A DNA stretch of 64,000 nucleotides from JAUYQR01 sp050632395 (lineage in GTDB: Bacteria; Pseudomonadota; Alphaproteobacteria; Rhodobacterales; Rhodobacteraceae). Where the stretch lies: positions 2,914,001 to 2,978,000 of the forward strand of contig NZ_CP192600.1 in NCBI RefSeq assembly GCF_050632395.1, written 5' to 3'. A program made the translations under genes and the position numbers. The notes beneath the pieces are model-generated. The model was not told where the DNA came from. It saw only the letters and a list, made by a program, of their open reading frames with translations, and searched no databases. How positions within the stretch are numbered: position 1 is the stretch's first letter; every line of letters begins with the position of its first letter. Below, in pieces: positions 58,215-64,000 of the stretch.

Positions 58215-59033
58215 ATGCTCGAAGTCAAAGGCGTGACACGGATGTTTGGCGCAAAGGCTGCTGTCGACCGGGTCAGCTTCACCGTCGACCGCCCCGCCTT
58301 TGTCGGCATCATCGGTCGCTCCGGCGCGGGCAAATCCACCTTCCTGCGCCTGATGAACCGCCTGATCGACGCCACCACGGGCGAGATCCTCGTCAACGGC
58401 CAGAACGTCCTCGCCTTGCGCAACGGCGACGCCCGCGCCTGGCAAAGCCAATGCGCGATGATCTTCCAGCAGTTCAACCTCGTGCCTCGGATGGACGTGG
58501 CCTCCAACGTCCTGCACGGCATCCTGAACCGCCGCTCCACACTGCAGACGATGTTCAACCTCTGGCCCCGCGCCGACATTCTCAGGGCGCTCGACATTCT
58601 CGACCGCCTCGGCATTGCCGAACAGGCCCCGAAACGCGCAGAGGCGCTGTCGGGCGGCCAGCAGCAGCGCGTCGCCATCGCGCGGGCGCTGATGCAAGAC
58701 CCTAAGATCATCCTTGCAGACGAACCCATTGCCTCGCTCGACCCGATGAACGCGCAAGTTGTGATGGACACCCTGCGCCGCATCAACCTCGAAGACGGGC
58801 GCATGGTCATCGCCAACCTCCACACCCTCGACACCGCGCGCCGCTACTGCGACCGGGTCATCGGGATGCGCGACGGCCGCATCGTGTTCGACGGCACGCC
58901 CGACCAGCTTTCCACCGGCGTCGCCCGCGACATCTACGGCGCCGACGACACGTTCAACGAGGCCGCAACGTCGACCTCCATCCCCACCGACACCGCAGTC
59001 GACCGGTCCTACGCCGACCTGATGCTGTCGTGA
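58215..59033 (+). CDS. phnC: Phosphonate ABC transporter ATP-binding protein
   Basis: 272-residue ABC ATPase energising phosphonate uptake. Walker A GRSGAGKST near residue 37, Q-loop IFQQFNLVPRMDV, signature LSGGQQQRVAIARAL, Walker B ILADEPIASLDP and the H-loop TLDTARRYC. QNVLALRNGDARAWQSQCAM and PhnC length confirm the subfamily. First gene of phnCDE1E2 behind the candidate Pho box. Confidence 0.96.
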   Translation: MLEVKGVTRMFGAKAAVDRVSFTVDRPAFVGIIGRSGAGKSTFLRLMNRLIDATTGEILVNGQNVLALRNGDARAWQSQCAMIFQQFNLVPRMDVASNVLHGILNRRSTLQTMFNLWPRADILRALDILDRLGIAEQAPKRAEALSGGQQQRVAIARALMQDPKIILADEPIASLDPMNAQVVMDTLRRINLEDGRMVIANLHTLDTARRYCDRVIGMRDGRIVFDGTPDQLSTGVARDIYGADDTFNEAATSTSIPTDTAVDRSYADLMLS

Positions 59034-59062
59034 CAAACCTACCACCAACCCACGGAGAACCC

Positions 59063-59959
59063 ATGAAAAAGCTGCTCACTGCCACCGCGCTGACCGCGGT
59101 CCTCGCCACCGGCGCCACCGCGCAGGACATCACCGAATTCAACATCGGCATCCTCGGCGGCGAAAACGCGCAGGACCGCCTGACCTCGAACGAATGCTTC
59201 CGCGCCAAGGTCGAAGCCGCCCTCGGCGTCCCGGTCAAGGTGTTCACCCCCGCCGATTATGACGGCGTCATCCAGGGCCTTCTCGGCGGCACCATCGACT
59301 ACGCCTGGCTCGGCGCCTCCGCCTATGCCAAGACACAGTTGACCGACCCCGAAGCCGTCGAAGTCAAACTGACCAAGCAGAACGCCGACGGTTCGACCGG
59401 CTACTACTCGATCGGCTTCACCCGCAAGGACACCGGCATCACCTCGCTCGACGATGCCAAGGGCAAGGTCTTCGCCTTCGCCGACCCGAACTCCACCTCC
59501 GGCTACCTCGTCCCCGGCGCCGAACTCTCGGCCAAATACGGCCCCCTCGACGCGTACTTCTCCGAAGTGAAGATGTCGGGCGGCCATGAACAGACCATCG
59601 TCGGCGTCGCCAACGGCGATTTCGACGCTGGCGTGTCGTGGGCCGACGGCCTGGGCAACTGGGAAGACGGCTACAACTCCGGCGCGTTCCGCAAGGCAGC
59701 CGACGCCGGCCTCGTCGACATGTCGAACCTCGTGGAAATCTGGCGCTCCACCCTGATCCCCGAAGGCCCGATGGTCGTCCGCAAGGCCCTGCCGCAGGAC
59801 GTCAAGGACAAGGTCACCGCCCTCACCGCCGACCTGTGGGAATCCGACCCGGAGTGCGCCTACAACCTCGCCGGTGGTGAAGCCAAGGATTTCGTGCCCG
59901 TCGAACCGGCCGCCTACGACGGCATTCTCGCCGCCCGCAAGATGCAGGAAGGCATGTAA
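59063..59959 (+). CDS. phnD: Phosphonate-binding periplasmic protein
   Basis: 298-residue substrate-binding protein with signal peptide MKKLLTATALTAVLATGATA. FNIGILGGENAQDRLTSNEC, VKVFTPADYDGVIQGLLGGT, FADPNSTSGYLVPGAELSAK and VSWADGLGNWEDGYNSGAF are PhnD hallmarks. Start MKKLL at 59063 with GGAG upstream. Followed by a strong terminator-like hairpin before phnE1. Confidence 0.96.
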   Translation: MKKLLTATALTAVLATGATAQDITEFNIGILGGENAQDRLTSNECFRAKVEAALGVPVKVFTPADYDGVIQGLLGGTIDYAWLGASAYAKTQLTDPEAVEVKLTKQNADGSTGYYSIGFTRKDTGITSLDDAKGKVFAFADPNSTSGYLVPGAELSAKYGPLDAYFSEVKMSGGHEQTIVGVANGDFDAGVSWADGLGNWEDGYNSGAFRKAADAGLVDMSNLVEIWRSTLIPEGPMVVRKALPQDVKDKVTALTADLWESDPECAYNLAGGEAKDFVPVEPAAYDGILAARKMQEGM

Positions 59960-59976
59960 CCTTTTTCATGACGACC

Positions 59977-60006
59977 GGCCGGGTCTTGCAAAAGACCCGG
60001 CCTTTT
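59977..60006 (+). terminator. Intra-operon terminator-like hairpin between phnD and phnE1
   Basis: GGCCGGGTCTT, loop GCAA, AAGACCCGGCC then TTTT: an 11-bp perfect stem ideal for partial termination, giving more PhnC/PhnD than permease. Confidence 0.85.
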
Positions 60007-60019
60007 CTTTGGGGGAACC

Positions 60020-60898
60020 ATGGTCGACATCGCCTTCGGGCCAACGCCGGGCACGCGCCCCGACACCACCAACGCCCGCGAAGCCTATCTCGAGATGGTC
60101 CGCCGCAAGCGCATGTATGGCGGCATCCTGCTCGTGATCTTCGTGGCCCTGATGGCCTCGGGATGGATGCTGGCCGACACCCGTAACGCTGGTGGCTTCT
60201 GGAGCGGCCTGCCCCAAACCCTGGACTTCCCGTCCGAGGTGCTGACCGAAGCCTGGACCGACCGCGCCCACCTGCCCGCGATGATCTGGGACCACGTCCC
60301 CGCCCTGATTGAAACCCTGAACATCGCCGCAGTCTCCACCCTGCTCGGCGCGCTTGCCGCCATGGCGCTTGCCCTTCTGGCCACCCGCGGCCTTGCCCGC
60401 TGGCCCCGCGCGATCCCGCTTTTCCGCCGCACGATGGATGCCCTGCGCGCCATTCCCGAAATCGTCATCGCGCTGGTGCTGATCTACATCCTCGGCGGTG
60501 GCCCGGTCCCCGCCGTCATCGCCATCGCGCTCCACACCGGCGGCGCCCTCGGCAAGCTCTTCTCCGAAGTCGCCGAAAACGCCGACCTCAAGCCCGTCGA
60601 AGGCCTCGCCTCGGTCGGCGCCACATGGTCGCAGCGCATGTGGCTCGGCGTCCTCCCGCAGGTCGCCCCGAACTGGCTCAGCTACGCCCTCCTGCGGTTC
60701 GAGATCAACGTCCGCGCCTCCGCCATCCTCGGCTTCGTCGGCGAGGGCGGCATCGGCCACGACCTGAAACTGGCGATGCAATGGGGTCAGGGGCGATACG
60801 ACGAGGTGGTGGCGATCTTCCTCCTCCTCTTCGCCACCATCGTCCTCGTCGACCGCATCTCCGACCACTACCGCCACCGACTGGTGCAGGGAGCCTGA
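60020..60898 (+). CDS. phnE: Phosphonate ABC transporter permease PhnE (first)
   Basis: 292-residue inner-membrane permease with a helix near residue 35 and five C-terminal helices. The BPD-type loop reads EVAENADLKPVEGLASVGAT, then FEINVRASAILGFVGEGGIG, and LDFPSEVLTEAW precedes the membrane block. Ribosome site GGGGGAA lies between the hairpin and the ATG. Three bases separate it from the second PhnE gene. Confidence 0.94.
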   Translation: MVDIAFGPTPGTRPDTTNAREAYLEMVRRKRMYGGILLVIFVALMASGWMLADTRNAGGFWSGLPQTLDFPSEVLTEAWTDRAHLPAMIWDHVPALIETLNIAAVSTLLGALAAMALALLATRGLARWPRAIPLFRRTMDALRAIPEIVIALVLIYILGGGPVPAVIAIALHTGGALGKLFSEVAENADLKPVEGLASVGATWSQRMWLGVLPQVAPNWLSYALLRFEINVRASAILGFVGEGGIGHDLKLAMQWGQGRYDEVVAIFLLLFATIVLVDRISDHYRHRLVQGA

Positions 60899-60901
60899 GC
60901 C

Positions 60902-62224
60902 ATGACCGCCACCCTGTCCCCGTCGCTGGCCGATGCCATCACCAACCGCTTCGCCGCGCGCCGCCGCATGGCGTTCGCCGTTCCCGCCGCGATCCTCGCC
61001 TACCTCCTTTACGCCGCGATCAGCTTTGATCTTGCCGGCCTCGCCCAGCGCGCCCGCCTCGACAACGCGGCGATCCTTCTGTCCGACTTCTGGTCACACA
61101 AGACCCACGTGACCCGCGACAACCGCTCCGGCGACGTGACCGTCGCGATCGAAGGCGAGGCCAAGGGCACCTACCCCCCCGGCATGCTGCCCGACTGGGT
61201 CACCATCACCGGACCCGTCACCAGGATCGACCTCGGCACCGGCTACAGCGTCACCTACGACGACGCCGGCGCACGCATGGTCGTCCCCGGCTACGGCACG
61301 ATCGACATCCACCCCGAAGGCGGCAAACCCGTCCTGACCGCGCCCGAACCGATCCCCGACTGGATCTCGGTGTCGGAAAACAAGATCAGCGTCACCACCG
61401 ATGCCGGCCGCTTCAACTATTCCCGCTCAAAGGTCGAAACCTTCAAATACGAACCGGGGTGGGAGCTTTGGTTCTTCACCCTCGACAGCCCGTTCTACGG
61501 CAAAAGCTGGGGCCAGCTTGCAGCCCTCGCCACCACCGGCGACCGGATCGACCCCGCGCGTTCCAACCTCGGCTACATGGCCGCCGAATTCTGGACCAAC
61601 AAGATGTGGCGCCACGGCGACGTTGCATGGGCCATTTTTGAAACGATCCTGATGGCTTTCCTCGGCACCATGACGGCCGCGCTGGTGGCCCTGCCGCTCG
61701 GCTTTCTGGCCGCGCGCAACTTCATGCCCCTCGGACCCCTGCGTTTTGCCGCGCGCCGCGTGTTTGATTTCATCCGCGGCGTGGACGGGTTGATCTGGAC
61801 CATCATCCTCAGCCGCGCCTTCGGACCCGGCCCGATGACAGGTGCCATCGCCATCGCCATCACCGATGCCGGAACCTTCGGCAAGACCTTCTCGGAAGCC
61901 CTCGAAAACATAGATGAAAAGCAGGTAGAGGGGGTGCGCTCCACTGGGGCCAACTCTGTGCTGCGCGCGCGGTTTGGGGTCATCCCGCAGATCACCCCTA
62001 TACTGCTCAGTCAGGTGCTTTACTACCTCGAATCCAACACCCGCAGCGCTACCGTGATCGGTGCCATCGTCGGCGGCGGCATTGGCCTGCTTCTGACGCA
62101 GGCGATCATCACCCAGAAGGATTGGGAAGAGGTCGCCTATTACATGGTCCTTATCGTGCTCATGGTTATGGCGATGGACACCCTCTCCGGCTGGCTTCGC
62201 CGCAAATTGATAAAGGGTCCCTGA
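60902..62224 (+). CDS. phnE: Phosphonate ABC transporter permease PhnE (second), with periplasmic insertion
   Basis: 440-residue paralogue of the upstream permease. After the first helix (about 22-42) a hydrophilic segment of roughly 180 residues (about 55-235, beta-rich, e.g. DVTVAIEGEAKGTYPPG) precedes the usual permease block (ALVALPLGFLAARNFMPLG, DFIRGVDGLIWTIIL, EALENIDEKQVEGVRSTGAN, YLESNTRSATVIGAIVGGGI). The extra segment is predicted periplasmic and could contact PhnD or substrate. Forms a heterodimer with the first PhnE. Confidence 0.92.
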   Translation: MTATLSPSLADAITNRFAARRRMAFAVPAAILAYLLYAAISFDLAGLAQRARLDNAAILLSDFWSHKTHVTRDNRSGDVTVAIEGEAKGTYPPGMLPDWVTITGPVTRIDLGTGYSVTYDDAGARMVVPGYGTIDIHPEGGKPVLTAPEPIPDWISVSENKISVTTDAGRFNYSRSKVETFKYEPGWELWFFTLDSPFYGKSWGQLAALATTGDRIDPARSNLGYMAAEFWTNKMWRHGDVAWAIFETILMAFLGTMTAALVALPLGFLAARNFMPLGPLRFAARRVFDFIRGVDGLIWTIILSRAFGPGPMTGAIAIAITDAGTFGKTFSEALENIDEKQVEGVRSTGANSVLRARFGVIPQITPILLSQVLYYLESNTRSATVIGAIVGGGIGLLLTQAIITQKDWEEVAYYMVLIVLMVMAMDTLSGWLRRKLIKGP

Positions 62225-62349
62225 CGATGCCTGCGCGCCCCGGCATGCGCCCCGAAAAGCGCCTCGGCGCGCGGATCGTCCGCGCCTCCGCCGGCGGCAC
62301 ACATCCGCGCCCAGCAAACCCCGCCACCCCTCCGCCAGAAAGTTAAGAA

Positions 62350-63027
62350 ATGCTGAACGCCGCCACGCAACCCATTGAAATGCCTCAAGTCGGCACCCCG
62401 TCCCACGGTGGGACACGCCTCTCGCCCGACGGGCCGACGATTCATCCCACGGCGCAGGTGATCGCCTCCCGCCTCGCCCCCTGGACCGAGGTCGGCGAAG
62501 GCTCCCGCGTCCTCAACTCCACCTTCGAAGCCTATGCCTACTGCGACCGCTTCTCCGACATTGCCAACACCACCGTGGGCCGCTTTTCAAACATCGCGGC
62601 GATGACCCGGATCGGCCCGACCGACCACCCCTTCACGCACGCAGCCCAGCACCATTTTCTCTACCGCTCGACAAACTACTGGCCCGACACGCCCGACGAT
62701 GCCGATTTCCTCGCCGCACGCGCCGCCCGCCACACCACCCTCGGCCCCGATTGCTGGATCGGCCACGGCGCGATCATCAAACCCGAGGTCACCATCGGTA
62801 CCGGCGCCATCGTCGCCTCCGGCGCGGTCGTGACCAAGGATGTCGCCCCCTTCATGATCGTCGCGGGCTGCCCCGCCACGACCCTCCGCGCCCGCTTTTC
62901 ACAGCCGATCATCGACCGCCTGCTGGCCCTCGCCTGGTGGGATTGGGATCACGCGCGCCTGCGTCGGGCCCTTCTCGATTTTCGCACCCTGAAGGCCGAA
63001 GCCTTTCTCGATGCCTACGGCGGCTAG
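62350..63027 (+). CDS. Hexapeptide-repeat acetyltransferase of phosphonate loci
   Basis: 225-residue left-handed beta-helix protein (DapH/GlmU-like). PTIHPTAQVIASRLAPWTEV, MTRIGPTDHPFTHAAQHHFL, GPDCWIGHGAIIKPEVTIGT, GAVVTKDVAPFMIVAGCPAT and ALAWWDWDHARLRRALLDFR match the phosphonate-metabolism hexapeptide transferase family (TIGR03308-type). Substrate unknown; probably modifies a phosphonate intermediate. An ATG 30 bases later is an alternative start. Convergent with phnF, overlapping by four bases. Confidence 0.85.
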   Translation: MLNAATQPIEMPQVGTPSHGGTRLSPDGPTIHPTAQVIASRLAPWTEVGEGSRVLNSTFEAYAYCDRFSDIANTTVGRFSNIAAMTRIGPTDHPFTHAAQHHFLYRSTNYWPDTPDDADFLAARAARHTTLGPDCWIGHGAIIKPEVTIGTGAIVASGAVVTKDVAPFMIVAGCPATTLRARFSQPIIDRLLALAWWDWDHARLRRALLDFRTLKAEAFLDAYGG

Positions 63028-63725
63028 TCAGGGCTGACGGTTAGCGTCACCCGCTCGCCCGCAAACCACGTCGTGCCGTGCTCCACCGGCACACCCGCCG
63101 CATCGACATTGACCGCGACCGACTGCAGCACCGCCGACCCTTCGGCCGCCTGCAAAGCCAGCGCCAGCACCGCCGGCGCGGACTGCGCGGTCAGCCGCGT
63201 TTCGGCGCGGGTATAGTCCGCCAACCCGCACGCCTGCAACGCCTCGGTGATGGACCCGTGCTCGCGGATTGCGGCGGGCAGGTCGGGGAACCGCGCCGCC
63301 GGAAACACCGACCGGAACGACGCCAGTGGGTGGCCATCCGCCAGCGACACACCCTCGACGACATGCACCTGCGACCCTGCCGCCAGCCTTAACCCCACCG
63401 CTTCGGCAGCCGTCGCCGGACGCGTGTCGACACTTCTGATCTGTCGTGACGGCGTGCGCCCCTCGGCGGCGATGATCTGGTGAAAGCGTACCCGCCGGCC
63501 CAGCGGATAGACCGTCGGACGCGCAGCTACGAAAACACCCGCCCCCCGCCGCGAATGCACAATCCCCTGACCCGCAAGGTCCGCCAGCGCACGCCGCACG
63601 GTATGGCGGTTGACGCCGAACCGCTGCGCCAGAACGGCCTCGGTTTGCAAGCGCGACCCGGGGGGATAAGCCCCTCCCGCTATCTCATCGCGCAGTGTGC
63701 CGGCGATCTCGGACCAGATTGCCAA
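63024..63725 (-). CDS. phnF: Phosphonate metabolism transcriptional regulator PhnF (GntR/UTRA)
   Basis: 233-residue HutC-type GntR regulator: winged helix (IWSEIAGTLRDEIAGGAYPP, RFGVNRHTVRRALADLAGQG, about 1-75) and a C-terminal UTRA effector domain (LRLAAGSQVHVVEGVSLADG, SITEALQACGLADYTRAETR). Divergent from phnG, so it probably controls the C-P lyase genes through the shared intergenic region. Confidence 0.93.
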   Translation of the reverse strand: MAIWSEIAGTLRDEIAGGAYPPGSRLQTEAVLAQRFGVNRHTVRRALADLAGQGIVHSRRGAGVFVAARPTVYPLGRRVRFHQIIAAEGRTPSRQIRSVDTRPATAAEAVGLRLAAGSQVHVVEGVSLADGHPLASFRSVFPAARFPDLPAAIREHGSITEALQACGLADYTRAETRLTAQSAPAVLALALQAAEGSAVLQSVAVNVDAAGVPVEHGTTWFAGERVTLTVSPD

Positions 63726-63791
63726 GGTGGGTTCCTGTCACCAAAAATTCACAACTCTTCGATTGCCGCTCCGGGCTGCGGCCAGTAGTAT

Positions 63792-63815
63792 TTGTCTAGT
63801 TGTATAGGTCCACAA
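63792..63815. promoter_or_regulatory. Possible PhnF operator in the phnF-phnG intergenic region
   Basis: A 24-bp imperfect inverted repeat with TTGT/ACAA ends and TCTA..TATA centre, placed between divergent phnF and phnG, including TAGTAT-like -10 sequence nearby. About 14 of 24 positions are symmetric. Confidence 0.35.
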
Positions 63816-63842
63816 GCGTGGCCGCAAGTTGTCGAGAATCAA

Positions 63843-64000
63843 ATGACCCTGCCCCCGACGAAAGACCGCCAGACCTGGATGTCGGTGTTGGCCAAAGCCG
63901 CGCCCGGACGTCTGGCGCAACTGTTGCCCGCCCTGCCCGAGCACCGCTTCCTGCGCTCGCCCGAGGTTGGTGCCGTCATGGTCCGGGGCCGTATCGGCGG
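63843..64000 (+). CDS. phnG: C-P lyase system protein PhnG, N-terminal part
   Basis: 52 visible codons of PhnG, a subunit of the PhnGHIJ C-P lyase core that cleaves phosphonates after activation. DRQTWMSVLAKAAPGRLAQL and LRSPEVGAVMVRGRIGG match the family N-terminus; the window ends here. First gene of the C-P lyase operon, divergent from phnF. Confidence 0.9.
   Translation, partial: MTLPPTKDRQTWMSVLAKAAPGRLAQLLPALPEHRFLRSPEVGAVMVRGRIG

Noticed and set aside
62227..62346. 39-codon open frame between phnE and the hexapeptide transferase
   Set aside because: Low-complexity Arg/Pro/Ala content, no homology; best seen as leader of the transferase gene.
1..64000. CRISPR array, rRNA operon, transposase or integrase
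   Set aside because: None of these is visible; no regularly spaced direct repeats and no recombinase motifs were found.

Overview
The window is a GC-rich chromosomal segment of an alphaproteobacterium of the Rhodobacteraceae type (Rhodobacter/Paracoccus/Gemmobacter relatives). The reasons are the complete Rhodobacter-type gene transfer agent (GTA) head-tail cluster, a pyruvate dehydrogenase E1 beta subunit with its own lipoyl domain, a class II (B12-dependent) ribonucleotide reductase, and a C-P lyase/phosphonate uptake locus. Most of the window is dense core genome; no insertion sequence, integrase or CRISPR array was seen.

Positions 1-21,700: truncated nrdJ with a candidate NrdR-controlled promoter; two divergent EamA/DMT exporters; enolase; a FAD oxidoreductase; a cupin coupled to a fatty-acid desaturase; rarD; anmK; tyrS; a flavin/PPOX-fold protein; two cyclophilins (ppiB-ppiA); pgk; class I aldolase; an ftsB-like divisome gene; and the pdhA-pdhB-pdhC operon, which carries a strong palindrome on its promoter. 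A four-gene minus-strand block then holds cysE, a PlsC-like acyltransferase, a CdsA-like cytidylyltransferase and a CDP-alcohol phosphotransferase with altered active-site residues.

Positions 21,726-36,008 (minus strand): the GTA cluster, g1 to g15 in order (terminases, portal, protease, capsid, adaptor/stopper/terminator, tail tube, chaperones, short tape measure, distal tail, hub, NlpC/P60 peptidase, megatron), with every frame apparently intact. Many neighbours overlap by ATGA. A small DUF gene and then cysE follow. Its leader contains a predicted promoter immediately followed by a strong intrinsic terminator, a possible attenuator or small RNA.

Positions 36,194-46,900: methyltransferase, mltG, fabF, an agmatinase-family hydrolase, acpP, fabG and fabD (fatty-acid synthesis); divergently rpsF-rpsR-rplI with an S6:S18-type leader hairpin; a small ppGpp-hydrolase-like HD protein; trigger factor; tRNA-Leu(UAG).

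Positions 47,015-56,901: a tripartite tricarboxylate transporter tctCBA, an orphan periplasmic binding protein divergent from a TctD/TctE-like two-component system, and a PAS-rich HWE/HisKA_2 kinase with a CheY-like regulator. Positions 57,226-64,000: a lysophospholipid-acyltransferase-like gene, a candidate Pho box, phnC-phnD-phnE1-phnE2, a hexapeptide acetyltransferase, phnF, and the start of phnG (C-P lyase), a phosphonate scavenging region probably tied to phosphate limitation. A family of dispersed hairpin plus GGGATATTT elements follows several stop codons.
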